From Acidimicrobiaceae bacterium (GTDB taxonomy: Bacteria; Actinomycetota; Acidimicrobiia; Acidimicrobiales; Aldehydirespiratoraceae), in assembly GCA_026708645.1 (NCBI GenBank), contig JAPOUM010000043.1, forward strand, positions 1 to 41,042: DNA of 41,042 nucleotides, read 5' to 3'. The notes below the pieces were generated by a model. The model saw nothing but the letters and a program-made list of their open reading frames with translations, had not been told where the DNA came from and did not search any database. The translations under genes and the position numbers were made by a program. This document shows, piece after piece, positions 8,165 to 17,631 of the stretch (positions within the stretch are counted from its first letter, which is position 1; every line of letters starts with the position of its first letter).

Positions 8165-8449
8165 CTAGTGGCAATCGGTGTAATCGACATCGGTTGCATG
8201 GCCCTCTTCGAACCTGACGATCACCCGCCAGTTGTTCGCCGAGACTCTCACGGCGTAGTGGCCTTTGAGTTGACCTGACAGCGCATGCAGCCGGAATCCG
8301 GGCAGATCCATGTCCGCGGGACTTCGACTCTGGTCGAGAACGGCAAGGATGCGACGCAACCTTTGAACATGCTCAGGAACGACCCGCCGTCCGCCTTTGC
8401 CTTCATAGATCTCAATCAAGCCTCGCTGCTTGAAGGATTGGATCACCAT
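8165..8449 (-). CDS. higB: HigB-type mRNA interferase toxin (RelE superfamily)
   Basis: This 94-residue toxin has the HigB order: IQSFKQRGLIEIYEGK at the start, the RLRRILAVLDQS helix, LPGFRLHALSGQLKGHYAVRV and NNWRVIVRFE, ending in DVDYTDCH. Family members cleave mRNA at the ribosome; the Arg in NNWRV and the late Tyr/His residues are candidate catalytic positions. The ATG at 8449 is followed one codon later by a GTG that would give the more typical MIQSF start. Three phased sites upstream (8461-8497) and a TTGACA box suggest tight repression by HigA. Confidence 0.9.
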   Translation of the reverse strand: MVIQSFKQRGLIEIYEGKGGRRVVPEHVQRLRRILAVLDQSRSPADMDLPGFRLHALSGQLKGHYAVRVSANNWRVIVRFEEGHATDVDYTDCH

Positions 8450-8460
8450 TCAAGTTTAAT

Positions 8461-8497
8461 CTTGTCAAGTCTGCTTTGTCAACCGTAACTTGTCAGG
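8461..8497 (-). promoter_or_regulatory. higBA promoter with three phased operator-like sites
   Basis: Three 9-bp sites, CTTGTCAAG (8461-8469), TTTGTCAAC (8475-8483) and CTTGTCAGG (8489-8497), start exactly 14 bp apart. The first is a perfect palindrome around one central base. Read on the minus strand, the middle site contains TTGACA (8482-8477), a consensus -35 box; TAAACT lies 18 bp further toward the gene as a weak -10. The transcript would start very near the toxin ATG. HigA binding here is inference. Confidence 0.5.
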
Positions 8498-8675
8498 CGA
8501 CATTTGACTAGGCCATGCACGGCCCCAGCGCACCACATCGTCGAAGCCCTTGGCGCTCTCGCGTCGCTGCAGGGACGCGTCGCGGATCGGAGCGTTCACG
8601 TCGGAGTCGTTGTCGGCCACCCGCACGGCCGACCTGCGAAAGGATGATGTCACACCTCTGGCGTAGGGTGCGGGC

Positions 8676-11600
8676 ATGGCAGACGAGTCGAGTTCCGGGG
8701 CGAGCGGTCCGACGATCAACACCAAGATCGGGTTGATCTGCACGGCTTTCGGGCCGCCTGCACATCGGGCGCTGGCTGAGGCGGTGGCTGCGGCCAAGGC
8801 CGGCGACTGCCTGGCGCCGGTGACGGTGGTGGTGCCGAGCAACTACGTGGGCTTGGCCGCCCGGCGGGCACTGGCCTGTCAGCAGCCGCAGGACGATCAG
8901 AAGTCGCAAGACGGTCGGCGGCGGGCGGCGGGCGGCATCGCGGCTGTGACTTTTCTCACTGCACACAGGCTCGCCGAGCGGCTCGCAGCAACGAGCGCAG
9001 CAACCGAGAAGCGCCGAGGCGCTAGCAGCGCCGTCATCGCGTCAACGGTTCGAGTGGCGTTGCGTCGAAACCCCGGCCACTTTCAAGGCGTCGAGAACCA
9101 TCCCGCCACTGAGACGGCGCTGGCACGGGCGCACCGAGAGCTTTCGGAACTGACCGACGCACAGCTCGACAAGCTCGGGGGCGAGTCGCTGCGAGCCCGA
9201 GACGTTGTGCGGATTCATCGCCAGGTGGCCTCCGGCCTCGACGCTGCCGGGTTCACGTCTGCAACAAAGCTGGCGGCGACAGCCTCGGCGCTCGTGCGAG
9301 CCGCACCTGCTCAGGCGCACCGAGAGCTCGGGCCGGTGATCGTGTTCCTGCCGCACAGCTTCACTCGCACTCAGACGCTGCTGCTGCGTGCGCTGGCCGA
9401 CACGGTCGGCGTCAAGATCATCGCCGGGCTCACCGGGGCGCAGGACGCCGACGCGGCCGTCTGGACTTGCTTGCAGCGCCTCGGTGTGAGCCAGGCCGCT
9501 GCCCGAGCGACACTCCATCCAGAACTGTCCTCTCGCGAATCATCCTCTGACGACTGCGGCAGTGGAGTCACCTGTTCGAGCGCGGTCGTAGACGAAGTCC
9601 GACGCCGTGAACCGTCGGTTGACTTCCACGGTGACGGGGCCACCCTCAACGAAGGCGCCGTAGAACCGCCCGACGGCGCATCGCCCGACAGTGACGCATC
9701 ACTCAGCCGCGAGACACCCGTCCGCGGAACGTCCGGCGGCGAGGTGCGGGCTATGAGTGTTTCGGACGCCGACGACGAGGTGCGTCACGCCGTGCGGGCC
9801 GTGGTTGACGAAGCCCGCAAAGGCACTCCGTTGGGCCGCTGCGCCGTTCTTTACGGGCTCGACTCGCCGTATGCCCGTCTGCTCGGCGACGCTTTGGACA
9901 CAGCCGGGATCCCACGATGCGGATCGACGGTGCGCACTGTGGCGACGTCGCTGCTGGGTCGGTCGCTGCTGGAGATGCTGGCACTGGCTGACAGCGACCC
10001 GGCCGGGCAGACACACGGCCGAGGTTTCTCGCGTCGGGCGGTGATGGCGTGGCTGGCCGGCGCTCCCATCAGCGTGCGGCTGGCCGATCATCGAAGCTCT
10101 GAAGCCTCAGCCGACACGGCTGGTGCCGCAAGCGACACGACCGGCGAAGCTCCAACCGGCACGACCGGCGACGCAAGCGACGCTACCGGCGACGCAAACG
10201 ACACGACCCACGCCGCGGACGGCACGGCCGGCGCCGTTTCAGCCGGCAGCGAATGGCAGAGCGCACCCACAGCGGCCTGGGAACGAGTCGCCCGAGCGGC
10301 CAGAGTCGAAGCGGGCATCGACAGTTGGCAACAACGGCTCGAGCGTTACGCCGCCGACCGCCGCGACGAAGCCGGCCGACTGCAAGGCGACGACGAGCAG
10401 TCGTGGCGGGCGGAGAGCCTGCGGCGCAGCGCCGGTCGCGCCGACGAGCTCCGCAGCTTCATCACAGAACTGCACAGCGACCTGCACCCCCCGACGCCGC
10501 TGCGATCATGGGTCGCACTGTCGAAGTGGTGCCAAGACCTGGTTCACAAATACCTGGGAGGCAGGAACCGCTCCAGCTGGCCCGACGACGAACGAGAAAT
10601 GGCCGGCCGCGTCGATCAGGCCATCCAAGGCCTGAGAGAGCTCGACAGCACGGGAGAGCCGGCCTCGGCAGCGGTGTTCCAGAGCGCTCTGCGCCACGAG
10701 ATAGAGAGTTCGTCTAGCCGGCACGGGCGCTTGGGCGGGGGCGTGCTGGTGGGACCGGTGAGCCTGGCGGTCGGCTTGGAACTCGACCTTGCGGTGGTGT
10801 GCGGCATGGCCGAGGGCGCCTTCCCGGCCCGCCGCAGCGACGACACGCTGCTGCCGGACCGCGAGCGGCGCGCCGTCGGTCATGATCTGCCCGCACGAAG
10901 CGACCGCTCCGGCGACGATCATCGGGCGCTGCTGGCCGTGTTGGCCGCCGCAAACGAGACGCTGCTGCTGTGCCCCAGAGGCGACCTGCGCCGAGCCGCC
11001 GACCGCTCGCCGAGCCGCTGGCTGCTCGACTACGCGGGCGAGCCCGAGGTGGTGCCTTCGTTCGTGGCAGGCCTGCGCCGCACAGCTTTCCCGGCGCACG
11101 CACAAGAGCACGACACGCGCTGCATGCTCGACTGGCACGACGCCAGAGGCCGCGACGCCGGCCGCTGGAGCGAACTCGACCAGATTCCGGGAGTGCGGCA
11201 TCGACCGGAACTGCGGCGAGGGATCGAGATGCGCCGAGCCCGCGTGTCGTCGAGTTTGACCCGCTTCGACGGCAACCTGACGGCAGGACGACCGCACGGC
11301 GCAGAGCTGGAGCTGCCGCGTCCCGACGAAGACGGCAGCATCGTCTCGGCTTCACGACTGGAGCTGTGGGCGCGATGCCCTCACGCCTACTTCATGCGCT
11401 ACGTATTGAAGGTCGACCCTGTCGACGACGCCGAGGACGACCACCGCATCAGCCCGCTGGAACGCGGCAGCCTCGTGCACCGGATCCTCGAACTCTGGCT
11501 CAGCGAGGCCATCAGCGAAGGCGACGTGCCTGAGCACGATCGGCCCTGGCCCGAGGCTCGGCAAGCCCGCCTGCTCGAGCTGGCAGCGAAAGAATGCGAC

Positions 11601-12338
11601 GCGTTCGCCGCTCGGGGGCTGGTCGGCCGCCGGCTCTACTGGCAGCACGACCGCCGCCAGATCGTGGGGGACCTCGTCCGCTTCCTGGAATTCGACGACG
11701 AGCAGCGGGCGCGCCACCTCTCGAAGCCCGCAAAAGCGGAACTCGGCTTCGGTCTTCCCGGCAGCGCCAGCGGCCCTGTGAGCATCGACATCGCAGACGG
11801 GCGCTCTGTGAACGTCCGCGGCGCCATCGACCGCATCGACACCACAGTCGGCGGCGGTCTGCTGGTGATCGACTACAAGACGGGCTCGTCGGAGGCCCAC
11901 AAGAGCCTGAGCCTCGACGACCCGACACTCGGCGGCAGGCATCTCCAGCTCGTCCTCTACGACCTGGCGGCCCGTGCGCTTCTCGACGTCCCGGAAGACG
12001 CAAGCAGTCAAGGCGCCTACTGGTTCGTCTCGACCAAGGGACAGTTCAGAGACGCCGGCTACCGCGCCGACGAGGCCCGCCGGCAGGTGCTCGAAGCGGT
12101 GAACACCATCATCGACGGGATCGGCGACGGCTTGTTCCCGCTGCATCCCGACGAGCCCAGCGGACAGCCGTGGGTTTCCTGCGGCTTCTGCGACCCCGAC
12201 GGGCTGGGCACCCGCGACCAGTGGCGCGACTGGCAGCGCAAACAAGCCGATCCGGATCTCGCTCGCTACCTGGACCTCATCGACCCCGAACGCGAGCAGC
12301 CTCAGACAGCGGGACAAGCAGCCGGAGCGACACCGTGA
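8676..12338 (+). CDS. AddB-like helicase-nuclease subunit (RecB-family PD-(D/E)XK nuclease)
   Basis: This 1220-residue protein is the first half of an AddAB-type double-strand break resection complex. The N-terminus has an inactivated helicase fold (VVVPSNYVGLAARRAL replaces a Walker A), as in AddB. The C-terminus has a RecB-type nuclease: RGAID with Asp1052 and VIDYKTG with Asp1066 and Lys1068. AddB proteins hold a [4Fe-4S] cluster with four Cys; here Cys901 (ARCPHAYFMRY), Cys1169 and Cys1172 (CGFC) are seen but no fourth Cys follows the CGFC. Low-complexity inserts lie near residues 285-355 and 478-521. Stop and next start overlap (GTGA, 12335-12338), so the subunits are co-translated. Confidence 0.82.
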   Translation: MADESSSGASGPTINTKIGLICTAFGPPAHRALAEAVAAAKAGDCLAPVTVVVPSNYVGLAARRALACQQPQDDQKSQDGRRRAAGGIAAVTFLTAHRLAERLAATSAATEKRRGASSAVIASTVRVALRRNPGHFQGVENHPATETALARAHRELSELTDAQLDKLGGESLRARDVVRIHRQVASGLDAAGFTSATKLAATASALVRAAPAQAHRELGPVIVFLPHSFTRTQTLLLRALADTVGVKIIAGLTGAQDADAAVWTCLQRLGVSQAAARATLHPELSSRESSSDDCGSGVTCSSAVVDEVRRREPSVDFHGDGATLNEGAVEPPDGASPDSDASLSRETPVRGTSGGEVRAMSVSDADDEVRHAVRAVVDEARKGTPLGRCAVLYGLDSPYARLLGDALDTAGIPRCGSTVRTVATSLLGRSLLEMLALADSDPAGQTHGRGFSRRAVMAWLAGAPISVRLADHRSSEASADTAGAASDTTGEAPTGTTGDASDATGDANDTTHAADGTAGAVSAGSEWQSAPTAAWERVARAARVEAGIDSWQQRLERYAADRRDEAGRLQGDDEQSWRAESLRRSAGRADELRSFITELHSDLHPPTPLRSWVALSKWCQDLVHKYLGGRNRSSWPDDEREMAGRVDQAIQGLRELDSTGEPASAAVFQSALRHEIESSSSRHGRLGGGVLVGPVSLAVGLELDLAVVCGMAEGAFPARRSDDTLLPDRERRAVGHDLPARSDRSGDDHRALLAVLAAANETLLLCPRGDLRRAADRSPSRWLLDYAGEPEVVPSFVAGLRRTAFPAHAQEHDTRCMLDWHDARGRDAGRWSELDQIPGVRHRPELRRGIEMRRARVSSSLTRFDGNLTAGRPHGAELELPRPDEDGSIVSASRLELWARCPHAYFMRYVLKVDPVDDAEDDHRISPLERGSLVHRILELWLSEAISEGDVPEHDRPWPEARQARLLELAAKECDAFAARGLVGRRLYWQHDRRQIVGDLVRFLEFDDEQRARHLSKPAKAELGFGLPGSASGPVSIDIADGRSVNVRGAIDRIDTTVGGGLLVIDYKTGSSEAHKSLSLDDPTLGGRHLQLVLYDLAARALLDVPEDASSQGAYWFVSTKGQFRDAGYRADEARRQVLEAVNTIIDGIGDGLFPLHPDEPSGQPWVSCGFCDPDGLGTRDQWRDWQRKQADPDLARYLDLIDPEREQPQTAGQAAGATP
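10107..10238 (+). repeat. 21/24-bp minisatellite insert in the AddB-like gene
   Basis: Six units of 24, 21, 24, 21, 21 and 21 bp, such as AGCGACACGACCGGCGAAGC at 10131 onward, encode 7-8-residue units of type SDTTGEA, SDATGDA and NDTTHAA. All unit lengths are multiples of three. The segment is a likely disordered loop inside the inactive helicase part of the protein, absent from typical AddB proteins. Confidence 0.7.
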
Positions 12339-15300
12339 CCTCGTTGCAGCTGTCGGATCAGGCGAACCGCGAGACGATCAGATCCGATCTCGGCAGCACG
12401 CTGTTCGTCGAAGCGGGCGCAGGCTCAGGCAAGACCAAAGCGCTCGTCGACCGGGTGCTGGCGCTCATCGCCTCGGGCGTGGCGATGGAGAACATCGCGG
12501 CCATCACCTTCACCGAGAAGGCCGCAGCCGAGCTCCGCGACAGGATCCGCGCCCGACTGAAGAGCGCCGAGACCATCGCAGATCTGGGCCGCGAGCAAGC
12601 GGCTGCGGCTTTGCATCAACTCGACGGCGCGGCAGTGGGCACCCTGCACTCCTTCGCGCAGCGCATCCTGTCGGAGCATCCCGTGGAGGCGGGACTGCCC
12701 CCCAGCGTGAAAGTGCTCGACGACATCGGATCACAGATCGAGTTCGAAGATCGCTGGCGCGAGTTCTTGGACGAGCTGCTCGACGAGACCGAAATGGCGC
12801 CGACTCTGCTGGGGCTCGAAGTGCAGGGGGTGAGCCTCAATCAGGTCCGTGCTCTGGCCGTTCAGCTCAACAACAACTGGGACCGCTTGGAGCAGCACGA
12901 ACTGCGCCTCGAAACCGACCTGCCCGCCGTCGACGTGTCCGAGGCGCTCGCCGTGGTCGACGAACTGGTCGCGCTCAGCCCGTTCTGCACTGACGCCAAC
13001 GACAAGCTGCTGAAGCGCATAGAAACGATCGCCAAGCAGCGCGCCCGACTGGCGCTCGCTCTCGACAAGGACCGCAACAAAGACGTCCTCGCAGACATCG
13101 AAGACCCCGCCGGTGAGCGCGCCGAGCGCATCGAGGCGCTGCTGGCCACCAAGAACGAGTGCAAGGGCGCCAACCTCGGCAAGGGCGCCAACTGGAGCGG
13201 CAAGGTCCAAGACGCTCAAGACGCCATCAGGCGCCTGAAGAGCGTCTGCGAGCACGCGCTGCAAGCCGCGGCAGAGGCTGCGTTGATGTGCCTGCTGGCG
13301 CGACTCGCGATCTTCACCTTGGACGCCGCCGAGCAGCGGCGAACCAGCGGGCGGCTCGAGTTCCATGACCTGCTGGTGCGGGCCCGTCTGCTGCTGCGAC
13401 ACGAGACTCACGGACCGGCGGTCCGAGAGACTCTGCGCGACCGCTACCGGCGCCTGCTGATCGACGAGTTTCAGGACACCGACCCGATCCAGGTCGAACT
13501 CGCCGCGCTGCTCGGTTGCGGCGAGGAGTCCGCCGCTGTGGCTGACTGGACGACCACGACCCCTGACCCGGGGCGGCTGTTCTTCGTCGGCGACCCCAAA
13601 CAGTCGATCTACCGCTTCCGCGGCGCCGACATCGCCACCTTCTTGCAGGCGCGGCAATGGATCGCAGACCAAGACAGCGGCCGGATCGAGGGGCTCACCA
13701 CCAACTTCCGCTCCACGCAGCCGATCATCGACTGGGTCAACGCCGTGTTCGGCAAGCTGATCAAGCCGGCGGAGGGCGTGCAGCCGCAGTACTCGCCGCT
13801 GGCCTCGGTGCGCGAGCCGGTCCTGAAGGGCCCCGGTGTGACAGTGCTGGGAGCGCTGCCGCTCGTTCTGGAAGGCAGGGCTCACGCAGCCGAATTGCGG
13901 CGACGCGAGGCGCTAGCCGTGGCTCGAACAGTGAGCGAGATCGTCAGAGACGGCTGGACTGTCGACGAGGGCTCGCCGTCGGCGCCGGCATCCAGGCCGG
14001 CGCGTTTCGGCGACATCGCCTTACTGATCCCTTCGCGCACCAGTCTGGCCGAACTCGAAGACGCTCTGGAAGCTGCGACGATCCCGTATCGGGCCGAGGC
14101 TTCGTCGCTGGTCTACAACACCCGCGAAGTGCGCGAGGCGCTTCACGCCCTGCAGGCTGTGGCCGACCCCACCGACGAGCTCGCACTAGTGGCAGCCCTG
14201 CGGTCCTCGCTCTACGGCTGCGGAGACGACGACCTGGCGCACTGGCGCATCGCCTGCGGGGGCCGCTTCTCGCTGATCGGCCGCCTGCCGGACGACTGCG
14301 ACCCGGATCATCCGGTCGCGGCCGCGATCAGTCATCTGTCCGAGCTGCATGAAGCGAAACGCTGGACCAGCCCTCCCGCCCTCCTGGCGCGACTGATCCG
14401 TGAGCGCGGCGCCTTCGAGACGGCCGTGGCCGGCGGCAGGCCCCGCGACGTCTGGCGTCGGCTGCGTTTCGTGATGGACCAGGCTCAAGCCTGGGCCGAC
14501 GCCGGCGGCAGCAATCTGCGCGACTACCTGAAATGGGCGCGCCTGCAAGGCGCCGACAACGCTCGCGTCACCGAGGCGGTGCTGCCCGAGACCGACGACG
14601 ACAGCCTGCGCATTCTCACTGTGCATGCAGCCAAAGGGCTGGAGTTCCCGATCGTGGCGCTCTCGGGCATGACCGCTCGGCTTCAGAACCCCACACGGGG
14701 CCCGAGCGTCGCCTTCGACTCTGACGGCGCGCCGGTGGTGAGAATGCGCAGCGGGGTCGAGTCCCTGAACTACGAGGACTGGAAGTCCCAGGAGGCGCAG
14801 GCAGACGCCGCCGAGCGCCTGCGTCTGCTCTACGTGGCCTGCACCCGTGCCTGCGACCATCTGGTGGTGAGCCTCTACCGCAGAGACCCGGGCGAGAACG
14901 GCACTATGTCCAACACGGCGGCCTGGGCCTTGGCGCAAGCGGGCGCCGCGCAAGCAGGCGCTTTCTATGCGAGCGCTCACGACGCCGGCCTCACGACGCT
15001 GCCAGACTCGGGCGAGACAGCGCCGGCGCCTTCGCCGGACACTGCGAGCACGCCCCTGGACAGGCCGCAGCTTCCCGCCCGAGACGAATGGCGCAGAGAG
15101 CTACGCGACAGCCTCGCGGCGGCTCGCGTGCCGACGGCGGTGTCGGCCAGCGGTCTGGCCCGCGGCGCTGGCGCCTCTGACAGCGCCGACGACGACGCTG
15201 ATGCGGACACGGGCGCGAGTCACGGGACCGTGAGTGCGGATCATGTCGTCGGCGGTCGTTCTGCGGACGGACCGCAGCAGCGCTCCGACGATGATGCGAG

Positions 15301-15943
15301 CTTCGCCGACAGCGACCCGGGCTTGAGCAAGGACCCCGGCGACGAGGACGACAACCCGTGGAGCAAAGGCCGCTACGGGTCCGCTGTGGGCCGGGCCGTC
15401 CACGCGGTGCTCCAGGACGTCGACCTCCGCAGCGGTGAAGGCCTCACGGATCTGGCGCGTCGCCAGGCCGCCGCCGAAGGCGTCTCCAACCGGAGCAGCG
15501 CTGTGGCGGCACTGGCGCGGGCAGCGCTCGACACTGCCGCGGCCCGCGAGGCGGCCGAGTCCCAGCACTGGCGAGAACTGTTCGTGGCGGCGCCTTTCGG
15601 CGGGCGGGTGCTGGAGGGCTACATCGATCTCGTCTACCGCAGCGACGAGGGGCTCGTGATAGTCGACTGGAAGACCGACGAGATCACCGGCGACGCCGAC
15701 GTCGAGGCCAAACTCGCTCGCTACCGTTTGCAGGGTGCCGCTTACACCGCAGCACTGGAGGCAGCCACCGGCGAACCCGTGGCTCGGATGGTGTTCGTTT
15801 TCGTCAACTCCTCCGACGCTGGAGTCGTCGAAGCAGAAATCCGTGATCTTGAGGCCGCTGTGGCCGAAGCGAAGACCGCGATCGTGCAGGCGCTGGACGC
15901 TACTGCCGGAGTGAAAGCCGCGGCCGCCGGCGCCGTTGCGTGA
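12335..15943 (+). CDS. AddA-like UvrD/RecB-family helicase-nuclease
   Basis: This 1202-residue motor subunit unwinds and degrades DNA ends with its AddB-like partner. Superfamily 1 helicase motifs appear in order: Walker A GAGSGKT at 28-34 (Lys33), Walker B LIDEFQDTD at about 375-383, GDPKQSIYRFRGAD, TVHAAKGLEFP starting at 762, and LLYVACTRACDHL. The C-terminal nuclease has GYIDLVYR and VDWKTDE with Asp1111 and Lys1113. A Ser/Asp/Gly-rich linker of roughly 100 residues separates helicase and nuclease. The GTG start at 12335 overlaps the upstream stop. Both subunits have nuclease motifs, as in AddAB and AdnAB; only this one has an intact ATPase, which fits AddAB better. Confidence 0.85.
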   Translation: MTSLQLSDQANRETIRSDLGSTLFVEAGAGSGKTKALVDRVLALIASGVAMENIAAITFTEKAAAELRDRIRARLKSAETIADLGREQAAAALHQLDGAAVGTLHSFAQRILSEHPVEAGLPPSVKVLDDIGSQIEFEDRWREFLDELLDETEMAPTLLGLEVQGVSLNQVRALAVQLNNNWDRLEQHELRLETDLPAVDVSEALAVVDELVALSPFCTDANDKLLKRIETIAKQRARLALALDKDRNKDVLADIEDPAGERAERIEALLATKNECKGANLGKGANWSGKVQDAQDAIRRLKSVCEHALQAAAEAALMCLLARLAIFTLDAAEQRRTSGRLEFHDLLVRARLLLRHETHGPAVRETLRDRYRRLLIDEFQDTDPIQVELAALLGCGEESAAVADWTTTTPDPGRLFFVGDPKQSIYRFRGADIATFLQARQWIADQDSGRIEGLTTNFRSTQPIIDWVNAVFGKLIKPAEGVQPQYSPLASVREPVLKGPGVTVLGALPLVLEGRAHAAELRRREALAVARTVSEIVRDGWTVDEGSPSAPASRPARFGDIALLIPSRTSLAELEDALEAATIPYRAEASSLVYNTREVREALHALQAVADPTDELALVAALRSSLYGCGDDDLAHWRIACGGRFSLIGRLPDDCDPDHPVAAAISHLSELHEAKRWTSPPALLARLIRERGAFETAVAGGRPRDVWRRLRFVMDQAQAWADAGGSNLRDYLKWARLQGADNARVTEAVLPETDDDSLRILTVHAAKGLEFPIVALSGMTARLQNPTRGPSVAFDSDGAPVVRMRSGVESLNYEDWKSQEAQADAAERLRLLYVACTRACDHLVVSLYRRDPGENGTMSNTAAWALAQAGAAQAGAFYASAHDAGLTTLPDSGETAPAPSPDTASTPLDRPQLPARDEWRRELRDSLAAARVPTAVSASGLARGAGASDSADDDADADTGASHGTVSADHVVGGRSADGPQQRSDDDASFADSDPGLSKDPGDEDDNPWSKGRYGSAVGRAVHAVLQDVDLRSGEGLTDLARRQAAAEGVSNRSSAVAALARAALDTAAAREAAESQHWRELFVAAPFGGRVLEGYIDLVYRSDEGLVIVDWKTDEITGDADVEAKLARYRLQGAAYTAALEAATGEPVARMVFVFVNSSDAGVVEAEIRDLEAAVAEAKTAIVQALDATAGVKAAAAGAVA

Positions 15944-16002
15944 GCATCATGCGCTGTCAGCGAGTCGACCGCTGGCACCGAGACGAAGGCTGCGGCTGAC
16001 GG

Positions 16003-17463
16003 TCAGTCGCTGACTGAAGCCAGCGGGTCGGGGTCGCCGGGACGCATCCGTCCGGTGAACAGCACTGCCACACGCTCGCCGGGCACGATGCCCGCTGAAG
16101 CCCCCGCAGCCTCGCCTGCGGTTTTCAGAGCAAGCAAACCGCCCAGACCGGACGCGCCCGTCGGGCAGACTTCGATGCCCGTATGGAGCTGCGCCAGCCG
16201 ATGAGCCGTGCGCAAGTCGTGTTCGGAAGCGACCAGAGGCCAGCCCCCCGACGCCAGCATCGCAAAGACGATCTCGATCCAGTCGTAGGTGATGTCATCG
16301 AGGATCCCCGACGCATACGACACCGGCTCTGACTCCCAGACACGCATATAGCGCTCGGGGTCGCGCAGCATCTGTTGCCGCAGTTCAGCGAGCCGGTCGT
16401 CGTGCAGCTTCCCCAAAGACGCGGCCACGCCTGCTCTTCGCTGATTGTTCATGGCGCCCTCGGGCGCAGCCTGGGCTCGAACGATCCGGTCCAGAAAATA
16501 CGACTGGTCACGGGTGTTGACGGCGCGCTCGGGTGTGAGCGCTTCGAGCGCCAGCGTGTCCCAGGCTCTCACCAGCGGATGGTTCCCCTCGGGTTGCACG
16601 GCATGCACCACCGGCATGGCGGCCAGTTCGCCGCGGCCCACCGCATCGGCGAGCCCGGTGACCACCGCAGTGGCGAGCGCGCCGCCTCCGACCTGCACGA
16701 ACAGCCTGTCGATCCGTGCAGGCGCCGCTCCGTCGTGTCGGATCAGCGAATCGACTATTTCCCAGGCCAGGGTGCGAGCGCCGTAGATGGCGGCGGGAGT
16801 CTCGGTTCCCTGGCACGAGAACGCCGCCGCCCCCGCCTTCACGGCGGCGACCATGGCATGGTGCGCCGGATCGCCGGCGACGCCGGGACGACGCTCGCAG
16901 CGCACCACTTTCGCGCCGAGCTCGGTTATGCGCTCCACCACAGCATCGTTGGCCCACGACGGCACGAACACTTCCAGTTGCAGTCCCGCGGCCCGGGCCA
17001 CGACCGCCGCAGCCAGCGCCGCATTCCCGCAGCTGGCGATCACATGACGCCCCGATGCTTCACCGGCGCTGCTCGCGCTGGCTGCGTCATCGGCATCACC
17101 AGTGCCTTCGTCGCCGCCACGGTCTTGCGACTGATGTTGCAACCGCTGCGACAGGGCCGCCCCGAAGAGGTGCCTGCCCTTGTGGGACCCGGACACGTTG
17201 CCGGTCTCGTCTTTGACCCACAACTCGCAGTCGCCGACGCCTGCGGCAGTCGCCAGATCGGGCGCCTGCAAGAACGGCGTCGCCTCGAAACCGTGGCCTT
17301 CGACTTCGCCGACGGCCTTGTCGAGTTCGGTTATCAGCGCTGCTGCCGCCTCCAGAGATTCTCGGCTCGTGCCCGGCTCTGAGGCGCCTGAACCTGAAGC
17401 GTCTAGCAGGGTCAGCCGGCACGCTTCGAGTCGTTCGGCGTAATTCTCGAACGTCGAACTCAC
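16003..17463 (-). CDS. PLP-dependent enzyme, threonine synthase-like (fold type II)
   Basis: This protein of about 486 residues belongs to the tryptophan synthase beta superfamily. The PLP Lys is in SGSHKGRHL (Lys95), SCGNAALAAA is the substrate/cofactor Asn loop, and QVGGGALATA is the phosphate-binding glycine loop. Relatives include threonine synthase, threonine dehydratase and diaminopropionate lyase; the reaction cannot be fixed from sequence. A disordered insert rich in Asp, Gly and Ser sits near residues 110-135, just after the PLP Lys. Start is uncertain: GTG at 17463 is chosen since the fold begins there; GTG at 17526 adds 21 unconvincing residues. It follows another fold-type II enzyme on the same strand. 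Confidence 0.7.
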   Translation of the reverse strand: MSSTFENYAERLEACRLTLLDASGSGASEPGTSRESLEAAAALITELDKAVGEVEGHGFEATPFLQAPDLATAAGVGDCELWVKDETGNVSGSHKGRHLFGAALSQRLQHQSQDRGGDEGTGDADDAASASSAGEASGRHVIASCGNAALAAAVVARAAGLQLEVFVPSWANDAVVERITELGAKVVRCERRPGVAGDPAHHAMVAAVKAGAAAFSCQGTETPAAIYGARTLAWEIVDSLIRHDGAAPARIDRLFVQVGGGALATAVVTGLADAVGRGELAAMPVVHAVQPEGNHPLVRAWDTLALEALTPERAVNTRDQSYFLDRIVRAQAAPEGAMNNQRRAGVAASLGKLHDDRLAELRQQMLRDPERYMRVWESEPVSYASGILDDITYDWIEIVFAMLASGGWPLVASEHDLRTAHRLAQLHTGIEVCPTGASGLGGLLALKTAGEAAGASAGIVPGERVAVLFTGRMRPGDPDPLASVSD

Positions 17464-17631
17464 AGCGACCAGCCTGCTGCCTTTCGGCTGCTCACAAAAC
17501 ACACGCGCACGGTTCGCCCGAAGCACGTCACCCCTGCCGGTGGCCTCGCCCGCCCGGACACCGCTGCGCTGCCCGTCCGGCTTGCGATCAAACGTCGCGA
17601 CGGTCGCCGCGCAGGCTCAACGGGTTGCACA

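Noticed and set aside
8465..8842. Minus-strand frame in the gap before the AddB-like gene
   Set aside because: It overlaps both the higBA control region and the start of the AddB-like gene and shows no recognisable domain.
12731..13885. Long open frame antisense to the AddA-like gene
   Set aside because: Low-complexity, arginine/glutamine-rich sequence without motifs, typical of antisense frames in GC-rich genes; the sense frame has clear helicase motifs.
16004..16016. CAGTC-GCT-GACTG hairpin between convergent genes
   Set aside because: Only 5 bp of stem, overlaps the last codons of the PLP enzyme gene and has no T-tail.
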